Assembly: GCA_965371225.1 (NCBI GenBank)
Contig: CBDUXP010000003.1
Coordinates: 62,001 to 126,000 of the forward strand
DNA length: 64,000 nucleotides
From: CBDUXP01 sp965371225 [NCBI: uncultured bacterium]
Lineage (GTDB): Bacteria; Abyssobacteria; SURF-5; CBDUXP01
Reading direction: 5' to 3'
This document shows positions 25,425-32,868 of this stretch, piece after piece. The position numbers were made by a program, and so were the translations under genes. The notes beneath the pieces are model-generated. The model was not told where the DNA came from, did not search any database, and was given only the letters and a program-made list of their open reading frames with translations. Within the stretch, counting starts at the first letter, position 1. Each line of letters opens with the position of its first letter.

Positions 25425-26750
25425 CTATGCCAGGCGCACAAGCTGGCGGGAGCCGATGCCTTTGAGGTCGTGCTCGCCGGCGTCGTCGAACGCAAAACCG
25501 CCGCCTTCGACCATGCCGCGCACGGCTTCGGTGGTGAGGATTTCACTCGCGCCCGCCGCGGCGGACACCCGCGCGGCAATGTTCACGCACGTGCCGGACA
25601 GGTCCTCACCGATGCGGTACGCCTCGCCCGCGTGGATTCCCGCCCGAATCTGGATGTCCAGGTCGCGTGCGTCGGCCACGAGGGCTTTCGCCGCGCGGAG
25701 CGCGTCGCCGGGCGCGGGAAACTCCGCCATGATGCCGTCCCCGGTGAAGCTGGCGATGCGCCCGAAGAACTGTTCCACGCAGCGGGTGGAGCGCGCCTCG
25801 AAGTTCTCGCGCAATGTGCGCCACGCACTATCTCCCCGGGTTTTCTGCTGGGCGGTGGAATCCACGATGTCGGTGAACAGGACGCTGACCACGACGCGGT
25901 CGCCGGTATGCCGAACCTGCCCGGTTACGAATTCCTCGATCGCGGCCACCAGCAGGGGCATGGCGTGCTCGTCGGCGAACGGGGTGTGGCTGTGCGAGTC
26001 GATTACGTGCAGGGTGGCGTCCGGAATGTGTTCGGCGAAATAGCGGCCGTGGTGCACCGGCGCAATTTGATCGTGCGCCGAATGGAACACGAGCGTCGGG
26101 ACTTGGATGCGGGGCAGGAGTGATCGGATGTCGAACCCGATGAGGCTCCGAATCATGCCGGCCAGCGCCGATGCGCTGGAGGCGGACTGCAAGTAGGCAA
26201 TGAACTCTCTGCGCTCGGGTTCGGAGGATGTGGGATGCGAGACGCGCGCCAAGCCCTCCGCGTACCGCCCGTAGTCGCGGTCCAAGGCACGGAGGGCGCG
26301 GTCCCAATCGGTGAGGGCGTTGTCATCCGAGAAAGGCCCGAAGGGGTCGTGGAAGTCTCCACAGAGGCCGGCCGTGAGGATGAGGTGCGACACGCGGTCC
26401 GGGTGCGCGATGGCGTAGAGGACAGCGATGGCAGCGCCATGGGAGATGCCGTGCAGGATCGTGCGCTCCGTGCCGGTGGCCGCGCAGATGGCTTCGATAT
26501 CCCGCACCTGCTGTTCGACGGTGGGCGGGCGGCTCATGCGATCCGAAAGCCCCTGACCGCGCTTGTCGAAGCGGATGACCCGGGAAAAGCGGCTGAGGTG
26601 TTCGAAGTAGCGGGCGACGACGGGCATCGAGTCTTCGAAGCCCAGGTGCGACACGAGACCGGGGATGTTCAGCAGGGTCGACCCGGATTCGCTCAGGACC
26701 TGATAGGCGATCGAGACGCCGTCGGAGTTGACGTATTGCGTGCGGTGCAT
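25425..26750 (-). CDS. Alpha/beta-hydrolase / class III nucleotide cyclase fusion (second copy)
   Basis: A 441-residue paralogue of the gene downstream on the same strand, 28 nt apart. The N-terminal hydrolase has GISHGAA as nucleophile elbow. The C-terminal cyclase has LFTDIVDST, SFTGDGIMAEF and CVNIAARVSAAAG, again with Ser in the place of the substrate-selecting Lys. The cyclase domains are nearly identical at motif positions, while the hydrolase domains have diverged more. This fits copies with different ligands but the same output. Confidence 0.85.
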   Translation of the reverse strand: MHRTQYVNSDGVSIAYQVLSESGSTLLNIPGLVSHLGFEDSMPVVARYFEHLSRFSRVIRFDKRGQGLSDRMSRPPTVEQQVRDIEAICAATGTERTILHGISHGAAIAVLYAIAHPDRVSHLILTAGLCGDFHDPFGPFSDDNALTDWDRALRALDRDYGRYAEGLARVSHPTSSEPERREFIAYLQSASSASALAGMIRSLIGFDIRSLLPRIQVPTLVFHSAHDQIAPVHHGRYFAEHIPDATLHVIDSHSHTPFADEHAMPLLVAAIEEFVTGQVRHTGDRVVVSVLFTDIVDSTAQQKTRGDSAWRTLRENFEARSTRCVEQFFGRIASFTGDGIMAEFPAPGDALRAAKALVADARDLDIQIRAGIHAGEAYRIGEDLSGTCVNIAARVSAAAGASEILTTEAVRGMVEGGGFAFDDAGEHDLKGIGSRQLVRLA

Positions 26751-26825
26751 GGGCGCGCCGTTCCCTCTCTCGGCGCTTCCGGGCGGGCCTATTCTATGCG
26801 AACCGGCCCGCGCATGGGGGATGGC

Positions 26826-27656
26826 TCAGGTGCCCACACGCTCGAGTAAGGCGCACATCCCGCGCGCGAGCACTTCCGCCGCGGCGGCGGGATTCTCCAG
26901 TTGTGGCGTGTGCCCGGCGTCGGGGATGACGTACTTGGTGGCGTTGGGAATCTTGGCGGCCATAATCTCGGCGGCCACCTGAAAGTCCGCATCGTGCTCG
27001 CTGATGAACACGGCCGTCGGACACGCGATCTCGCCCAGGCGCGCCGTATGCCGCGGCTTCTCGCGCATGGCGTACCGGCTGTTGACATACGCTTCGACCG
27101 TGTTCAGCAGGTATTGCTCGCGCACCAGTTCCGCGCCGCCCGGGAGGTCCGCGTGGCGCGCCGCAAAGGGGTTCAGCTTCCGCCCTTGGTCGAAGAGCGC
27201 TTCGAGGCCGGCCGCTTGCACGAACGCGATGAGCGCGTCTTCCCGTGCGAAATGTTCTTCGGTTTTCATGAGGGGCCCGGGCGTGGTGTTGAGCAGCCCG
27301 AGGGCGCTGACGCGCTCCGGCCAGGTGAGTACGCATTCCAGCGCGATCATGCCGCCCATGCTGTGGCCCAACACGATGGGGCGATCGAGCTGCCAGTGGT
27401 CCAGCAGTTGCCGGACACCGTCGGCGAAGGCCGGGATGCTGTATGCGGCGCGCTCGACGGGTTTCGCGCTCTGGCCGTGCCCCAGCGAGTCCGGGCGGTA
27501 GAGGCGGAAGTGCGGGCGCAACGCGTCCACCACGGTGTCCCAGACCCGTAGGTTCGCCGAGATGCCGTGCAGCAGCACCAGGGGCGGGGCGTCGGCGCCC
27601 GCGGTGAGGTCGGTGGCGTAGTGCCACGGATATCCGTCGATCTGGAGTTCAGGCAT
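26826..27656 (-). CDS. Alpha/beta-fold hydrolase
   Basis: A 276-residue single-domain hydrolase. The oxyanion-hole LLHGISANLRVWD is near residue 28, the nucleophile elbow GHSMGG near residue 95, the acid residue in FISEHDADF, and the His in PDAGHTPQLENP. This is the typical layout of esterase, 3-oxoadipate enol-lactonase and related enzymes. It lies upstream of the two cyclase fusions on the same strand and faces away from the acetolactate-synthase-type gene. The substrate is not evident. The ATG at 27656 gives the best start, though upstream codons remain open for 21 residues. Confidence 0.82.
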   Translation of the reverse strand: MPELQIDGYPWHYATDLTAGADAPPLVLLHGISANLRVWDTVVDALRPHFRLYRPDSLGHGQSAKPVERAAYSIPAFADGVRQLLDHWQLDRPIVLGHSMGGMIALECVLTWPERVSALGLLNTTPGPLMKTEEHFAREDALIAFVQAAGLEALFDQGRKLNPFAARHADLPGGAELVREQYLLNTVEAYVNSRYAMREKPRHTARLGEIACPTAVFISEHDADFQVAAEIMAAKIPNATKYVIPDAGHTPQLENPAAAAEVLARGMCALLERVGT

Positions 27657-27784
27657 GGGGCGTCTCTCCCGGCGCGCGCGCCGCCTTGCGGGTGGCGCGT
27701 GGGGCGTCAGTATATCCATGCCTGCGAGCGCGGCGGCGTGTGATAGATTACGCGCCCGCGCACCGCCGCCGGGAAGGAAAGTAT

Positions 27785-29428
27785 ATGTCCCAGAACGCTG
27801 CCCAACTGCTCGTCCGCTGTTTGGAGAACGAGGGGGTCGAGTACATCTTCGGCGTGCCGGGCGAGGAGAACCTCGCCATGATGGATGCGCTGCTGGACAG
27901 TTCGGTCACGTTTCACGCGACGCGCCACGAACAGGGCGCGGCGTTCATGTGTGATGTGTACGGGCGGCTGACGGGGCGCGCGGCCGTGTGCCTGAGCACG
28001 TTGGGCCCGGGGGCGACGAACCTGCTGACGGGGGTCGCCGACGCCAACATGGACCGGGCGCCCATCGTGGCGATCACCGGCCAGGCGGGGCGCAATCGCT
28101 TGCACAAGGAAAGCCACCAGGCCCTGGACCTGGTCAGCCTGTTCCGGCCCGTGACGAAGTGGAACGCGCAGATCAACATGCCGGAGATCGTGCCGGAGAT
28201 CGTGCGGAAGGCGTTCAAGGTGGCGCAAGAGGAGAAGCCGGGGGCGACGCACATCGATTTTCCCGAGGACGTGGCGGACATGCCGGTGGATCTGGCGCCC
28301 GTGCCGATTCGGGATGAGAAGGTGAATCGGCCGGCACCGACGCTGGAAACTCTCGAGCAAGCCAAAGCGCTGATCGAGGCCGCCGAGCGTCCGATCATCA
28401 TGGCGGGCAACGGGGTCTGTCGCGGCCAGGCGGGCGACGCGCTGACCCGGTTCGTCACGGAGGTGAACATTCCGGTGGCGACCACGTTCATGGGCAAGGG
28501 CGCGGTCTCCACGAAACACCCGCTCTCCCTGTTCGCCGTCGGCCTGCAGTCGAAGGATTACGTCTCCGCCGGGTTCGCCCAGGCGGACCTGGTGATCTGT
28601 GTGGGTTACGACATCGTGGAGTACCCGCCGGAGCTGTGGAACCCGACGCGGGATAAGAAGATCCTCCACATCGACATGTTGGCGGCCGAAGTGGACGCCG
28701 CGTACAACCCCGTGTGCCAGGTGGTGGGGGATATCGCGTGGACCCTCGAGCGGCTGGACCTGTTGCTCAAACCCAAAACGGATACGCCTCTGCCACGCGA
28801 CCTGCGGGATATGTTGGTGGAAGAGGTGCGGCAGGGGGGGCTGGACGACGGGTTTCCCGTTAAGCCGCAGCGCATCTGCTTTGACCTGCGCCAGGTACTC
28901 CGGAACGAAGACATCCTCATCAGCGACGTGGGCGCGCACAAGATGTGGCTGGCGCGCATGTACTTCACGCGGCAGCCCAATACGTGCATCATTTCCAATG
29001 GCTTCGCTTCTATGGGGATCGCCCTGCCCGGCGCCATCGCCGCGCAACTGGTGTACCCCCAGCGGACGGTGGTGGCGGCCACCGGTGACGCGGGCTTTCT
29101 CATGAACGTGCAGGAGTTGGAGACGGCGGTCCGCCTGAAGACGCCGATCATCATCTTGATTTGGCGCGATAGCGCCTACGGGCTCATCAAGTGGAAGCAG
29201 ATGAGCCGGTACGGCCGCCCGTCCCACGTGGATTTCGGGAATCCCGACTTCGTGCAGCTCGCCGAGAGCTTCGGCGCCCGCGGCATGCGCATCAACAGCA
29301 CCGCCGAACTCCGCCCGGCGCTGGAGCAGGCGCAGCGGTCTACGGTGCCGGTCGTTATCGACTGTCCCGTGGACTACGCGGAGAACATGAAGCTCACCGA
29401 GAAACTGGGCAGCCTGCAGATCGCTTGA
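27785..29428 (+). CDS. Acetolactate synthase-type ThDP enzyme
   Basis: A 547-residue thiamine-diphosphate enzyme. The N-terminal PYR domain has the catalytic Glu in TRHEQGAAFMCDVYGRLTG (about residue 49), followed by a DHS-like nucleotide domain and a C-terminal PP domain with TGDAGFLMNVQELETAVRLK. The D-A in place of the usual D-G in that motif is conservative. It is closest in type to acetolactate synthase large subunits (IlvB) and the catabolic AlsS. No regulatory small subunit (ilvN) or acetolactate decarboxylase follows. A GGAAGGAAA ribosome-binding site lies 5 nt before the ATG. A TAGATT element preceded by GTGTGA lies 35 nt upstream. Confidence 0.85.
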   Translation: MSQNAAQLLVRCLENEGVEYIFGVPGEENLAMMDALLDSSVTFHATRHEQGAAFMCDVYGRLTGRAAVCLSTLGPGATNLLTGVADANMDRAPIVAITGQAGRNRLHKESHQALDLVSLFRPVTKWNAQINMPEIVPEIVRKAFKVAQEEKPGATHIDFPEDVADMPVDLAPVPIRDEKVNRPAPTLETLEQAKALIEAAERPIIMAGNGVCRGQAGDALTRFVTEVNIPVATTFMGKGAVSTKHPLSLFAVGLQSKDYVSAGFAQADLVICVGYDIVEYPPELWNPTRDKKILHIDMLAAEVDAAYNPVCQVVGDIAWTLERLDLLLKPKTDTPLPRDLRDMLVEEVRQGGLDDGFPVKPQRICFDLRQVLRNEDILISDVGAHKMWLARMYFTRQPNTCIISNGFASMGIALPGAIAAQLVYPQRTVVAATGDAGFLMNVQELETAVRLKTPIIILIWRDSAYGLIKWKQMSRYGRPSHVDFGNPDFVQLAESFGARGMRINSTAELRPALEQAQRSTVPVVIDCPVDYAENMKLTEKLGSLQIA

Positions 29429-29460
29429 GCGGCGTTCGGCCCTGCGCGGGGGGGTGGCGC

Positions 29461-29733
29461 GGGCGGACACGCGGGTCCGCCCCTACGACCGAATGCGCGG
29501 GGGCCGCCGCGATCGGTGGCGCGGCGCGTCCGGCAGGATGGGCGCAATAAATTGCGCCCCTGCGAAGCCACGATGCGGGCGACGCATGCGTCGCTCCTAC
29601 ACGGTTTTCTTGTCCGCGTGCATCTGCCGTTTCTATTCCTCGCCGGGGTCGCGCGGGCCGACACACAGGTCGGCCCCTACGCGCGGGAATATGGCTCGAC
29701 AGGTTTGGTCGGGGCGGGCCCGGGTGTCCGCCC
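29461..29733. repeat. Cluster of REP-like palindromes
   Basis: The 395-nt non-coding stretch after the ThDP enzyme (29429-29823) contains five palindromes. Three are one family, 22 nt each with 8-bp stems: 29461-29482 (GGGCGGAC/GTCCGCCC), 29655-29676 (GGGCCGAC/GTCGGCCC) and 29712-29733 (GGGCGGGC/GTCCGCCC). The first two are followed by CTACG, and the pairs co-vary (G-C to C-G, and G-T wobble in the third). Two others are 29540-29559 (GGGCGCAAT-AA-ATTGCGCCC) and 29579-29594 (GCGACGCATGCGTCGC). No gene is visible. Such elements behave as REP/mobile non-autonomous repeats in many genomes. Confidence 0.75.
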
Positions 29734-29750
29734 TGTTTCTACTGCATCCC

Positions 29751-29792
29751 CAAAAAACAAACCGCCCCGAGGCGCGTGGCCCCGGGGCGGTT
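29751..29792 (-). terminator. Rho-independent terminator of the outer-membrane protein gene
   Basis: Minus-strand reading gives a 10-bp stem AACCGCCCCG/CGGGGCGGTT with a 13-nt loop, followed by TTTGTTTTTT. It ends 32 nt after the stop of the gene at 29824. Confidence 0.85.
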
Positions 29793-29823
29793 ATGAGAAT
29801 TCAGATGAGCTTCTAAGCGAGGC

Positions 29824-31311
29824 TTAGAAAACCAGCTGCGCCTCCCACCAGACGTAGTCCAAGTCGTCGTCGCCGCCGAAGGCGTTCTCCACTGCATCAC
29901 CAGTGAAGAAGTGCGACCACCCGGCAGATAGCGTCAAGTCTTCGCTGTACTGCCACTCGGTCCAGAGATCTAACTCTGTGCCGACCTCGTCGTCGCTCGA
30001 CCCGGGAGACGCGTTGAACGGAGACGTCGCCTGCGGGATCCCAAAGACCACGTCAGACGTGCTCGGGATCGCACCGTCCTCATCCAGGGTGAAGAACAGC
30101 AGGTCACCGTAGACGCTGACCGTGTCCGTCGCCTGCGCCGAAGCGCCGATCCGAATGATGCTCATGTTGGTGGTCAAGGCATCAAACGCACCACCCAGGT
30201 TGATCTTCCCGTAGTGCACGTCACTGGTCAAGCGGGTGAACTGTTCCCAGTCGCCGTCCGTCGAGCTTTCGTCACCCGTGAACAGCGCCCACTCGAAGTG
30301 CACTTCCGGCGTGTACTGCACGTCGTCGAACGTGTAGCCCACGAGGATGTTGAACGCCCACGCTTCCACGTCCAACGAGTCGAACGGGAAGACTGGCGCG
30401 GCGAACGACACCGGGCCGCCAACATTCGAATCGCCGACCTGGTACGCGATCTCGGCGTTGTATTCGAGGCGGTCGTCCATGGCCGTCCCGTAGACACGGG
30501 CGCCGAGGGTGTGGAGGTTCTCCGATGTATCACCGATCGGATTCCCGAACCCGAGAAGCGGTTCGCCAACGCCATTGTCGACCCAGATCCAGTAGGCGTC
30601 GATGTCCATCATCTCTAGCCCGTAGTAGGTCGCGTAGACGGCGTGTATGTCGACGTCCGCATCCTGCTCCGCGTTCCGGAACTCCAAGATCTTGGCCGTG
30701 AAGGCCGTGACCATGAGGGACTCGTCATTATCGTAGGTCACCCGCAGCGCATCGAGGGCCTGGCCACTGAAGAACACGCCGTCGTCATTGTTCCCGATGA
30801 GGAACTCACGACCTAACGCGATCTCCTGCCGACCGATCTTCACGCTGATGGGATACCCACCGACGTTGTCCGCCTGGATGTACGCCTGGTACAGGCCGAC
30901 GGTGTCGTTCCCGCCGCCGGCGAGGGAGGCGAATGCGGAGGTATTGGTGAACCCCGCATACCCGTTGGGCTCAAAGTCCCCATCATCCGGGTCGTTATCG
31001 ACCCCCGGGATGTTCACGCCATAGATGTCGTACGACCGCAGAGCGATGAAGCCCGTCACGTCATCCGACATGTCTGCCGTGAAGTTGACCTCGGCCAACG
31101 CATTGTAGAAGTCGTCGCCCGAGGCGTCGTCATCGAAGCCGCCTGTCGCCGGGGGTCCGGCGTTCCCGCCTAATCCGGGATCCAGGTGGTTGCCCCGAAT
31201 CCGGATTTGCCCGTGGACCTGCAGCTCTTCCAGCTCAGCAGACGCTTGCATCGGCAGGGCAAAGCTAGCTGCTAAGACACCTGCCGCTACGAAAGCGAGT
31301 TTGTTTTTCAA
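29824..31311 (-). CDS. Outer-membrane beta-barrel protein (alginate-export/porin-like)
   Basis: A 495-residue secreted protein. The signal peptide is a Lys-rich start followed by AFVAAGVLAASFALPMQASA, then many alternating-residue beta strands and a C-terminal aromatic end (WWEAQLVF) as used by outer-membrane barrels. The layout resembles the Alginate_exp/AlgE-like porin family, and Asp/Asn-rich loops (DNDPDDGDFEPN) could bind calcium. The start is a TTG at 31311 with AAGGAG seven bases upstream. A stem-loop terminator follows. It probably allows diffusion of a small polar molecule through the outer membrane, with the substrate not evident. Confidence 0.8.
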   Translation of the reverse strand: MKNKLAFVAAGVLAASFALPMQASAELEELQVHGQIRIRGNHLDPGLGGNAGPPATGGFDDDASGDDFYNALAEVNFTADMSDDVTGFIALRSYDIYGVNIPGVDNDPDDGDFEPNGYAGFTNTSAFASLAGGGNDTVGLYQAYIQADNVGGYPISVKIGRQEIALGREFLIGNNDDGVFFSGQALDALRVTYDNDESLMVTAFTAKILEFRNAEQDADVDIHAVYATYYGLEMMDIDAYWIWVDNGVGEPLLGFGNPIGDTSENLHTLGARVYGTAMDDRLEYNAEIAYQVGDSNVGGPVSFAAPVFPFDSLDVEAWAFNILVGYTFDDVQYTPEVHFEWALFTGDESSTDGDWEQFTRLTSDVHYGKINLGGAFDALTTNMSIIRIGASAQATDTVSVYGDLLFFTLDEDGAIPSTSDVVFGIPQATSPFNASPGSSDDEVGTELDLWTEWQYSEDLTLSAGWSHFFTGDAVENAFGGDDDLDYVWWEAQLVF

Positions 31312-31848
31312 GATTCGTCTCCTTACAGACTCGATTTGCCCACACCCATCCCAGGGACCGCGTGCGCGGCTACCCGTTACGACTCTGTGCAAATCTCACG
31401 AAGCAACAGCCCGCGGAACTCTGCGAAGCGTTGCGTATGTTTTCTCTCCTGGTGCCCCGCGCACTACGCGAACTCTCTCGTGCCGCGCAGCCCATCGCAC
31501 AGGGCCGTATGTCTCCTACTCGTCCGTTGCCTCAACGTTCGTTCCCGACCGGAAGGACAGTTCACCCCCTCTCGGTGGTCAGCAGATATTCGGAATTCCC
31601 GTCGAAAGGTCGAGTAGACAGAACCCCTGGCTCCCATGGGGTTAACAACGGCACTGTAGCAGCCGATTGGCCGGCCGGTCAAGTGATTCTGCCCAACCTG
31701 CGGGCCTCGGCCCGCCCCGCGGAGGGCCATCAAATGTTCCGATGCAGGCAAACTGTGGTTGCGTCAGCACGCCAGGACAGACCTCAACGTGGCCTCCGCT
31801 ATACTGCGGGTCTTGCCCCCGTCCGCGGCGGGTCGATCTCGACGACCT
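31312..31848. other. Long non-coding gap with candidate promoters
   Basis: 537 nt separate the outer-membrane protein gene from the GT2 gene. I see no convincing gene; short open frames in it have atypical codon use. Minus-strand TTGACC (31682-31677)-N18-TACAGT (31658-31653) is a candidate promoter for the outer-membrane protein, leaving a leader of about 330 nt. A TATACT at 31800-31805 is a candidate -10 for the rightward GT2 gene. The long leader contains no riboswitch class I recognise. Confidence 0.5.
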
Positions 31849-32652
31849 GTGCCAAATCCGCCACTCAAGCTGCCGCGCATCAGCGTGGTCATCCCGGCCT
31901 TCAACGAGCAGCGTTCGATCGGCCCGGTGCTGGGGGACCTGCCTTGGCCCTGGCTCCACGAGGTGGTGGTGGTTGACAACGGATGCACAGATCAGACCGT
32001 GCCCGAGGCGCTGGCGGGCGGCGCCCGCGTCGTCGCCGAACCGCGCCAGGGCTACGGAGCCGCCTGCCTCCGCGGTATCCGGGCGCTGGACGCGCCGGAC
32101 ATCGTCGTGTTCCTGGATGCGGACTACAGCGATCACCCCGAGGAACTGGTTGAGGTGGTGGCCCCGCTGCTCGACGGGCGGGCCGATCTGGTCATTGGGT
32201 CGCGGATGCTGGGGGAGCGCGAGCCTGGCGCTTTGCTGCCCCAAGCCCGGTGGGGGAACCGGCTGGCCGTGACCCTGATCCGGTGGCTCTACGGACACAG
32301 GTATACGGACCTGGGGCCGTTCCGCGCCATCCGAGCCGACGCGCTGGCCCACCTGGCGATGTCGGACCTGGATTTCGGCTGGACGGTGGAGATGCAGGTC
32401 AAGGCGGTTCAGGCCGGTCTGCGCATCGAGGAAGTGCCGGTCCGGTACCGCCGGCGCGTGGGAGTCAGTAAAATCACCGGTACGGTCCGCGGGACGGTGG
32501 CTGCCGGGTACAAGATTCTCCTGACCATCGGCCGCCAGGCCCTCCTGGCCCGCTGGAAGCACGGGTCAGTGCCGCGTGCGGACTGCCCTCCGAAGATCCC
32601 ACCCGCTGGGGGGGCTCCCCCCCCCTCGACCCCCGTCGACCGACCCCGGTAA
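31849..32652 (+). CDS. Family 2 glycosyltransferase
   Basis: A 267-residue GT-A enzyme with RISVVIPAFNEQRSIGPVL at the N-terminus, VVVDNGCTDQT, a DADYSDHPEEL metal-binding region and the dolichyl-phosphate-glucose-synthase-like GPFRAIRADAL segment. It lacks C-terminal membrane helices and ends in a Pro-rich tail. I chose the GTG at 31849, downstream of a TATACT -10 element at 31800. An upstream TTG at 31759 would add 30 residues of low conservation. It stands 216 nt before the cytochrome-fusion gene, possibly on the same transcript. The sugar and acceptor are unknown. Confidence 0.82.
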   Translation: MPNPPLKLPRISVVIPAFNEQRSIGPVLGDLPWPWLHEVVVVDNGCTDQTVPEALAGGARVVAEPRQGYGAACLRGIRALDAPDIVVFLDADYSDHPEELVEVVAPLLDGRADLVIGSRMLGEREPGALLPQARWGNRLAVTLIRWLYGHRYTDLGPFRAIRADALAHLAMSDLDFGWTVEMQVKAVQAGLRIEEVPVRYRRRVGVSKITGTVRGTVAAGYKILLTIGRQALLARWKHGSVPRADCPPKIPPAGGAPPPSTPVDRPR

Positions 32653-32656
32653 CTGC

Positions 32657-32685
32657 TTGACTGCCTATCACTTGTGTGCTAGCGT
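32657..32685 (+). promoter_or_regulatory. Candidate promoter of the cytochrome-fusion gene
   Basis: TTGACT (32657-32662), 17 bases, TAGCGT (32680-32685), preceded by TGTGC. This would give a leader of about 175 nt. The same spacing and a similar -10 (TAGCCT) occur before the TPR gene at 57230. Confidence 0.5.
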
Positions 32686-32868
32686 GCCGACTGAAGGTCC
32701 GGTGACTGCAAGAGGGGGGCCCGGGCGCTGGGGATGGTCGTACACTCGTAGGTATCTCCGGTACACTAGTCCGAGAGATCCAATGAGGTCGGGGGCAGGC
32801 CGAACACGCTGGCGCTGCACGTGTTGAGTCGCGTCAGCCCAAGGCGTGCTGAGGGAGGTCCAGTAGTT

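Noticed and set aside
31464-31751. Possible 95-residue minus-strand gene in the long gap
   Set aside because: Composition is Arg/Gly-rich with no ribosome-binding site and no recognisable feature.
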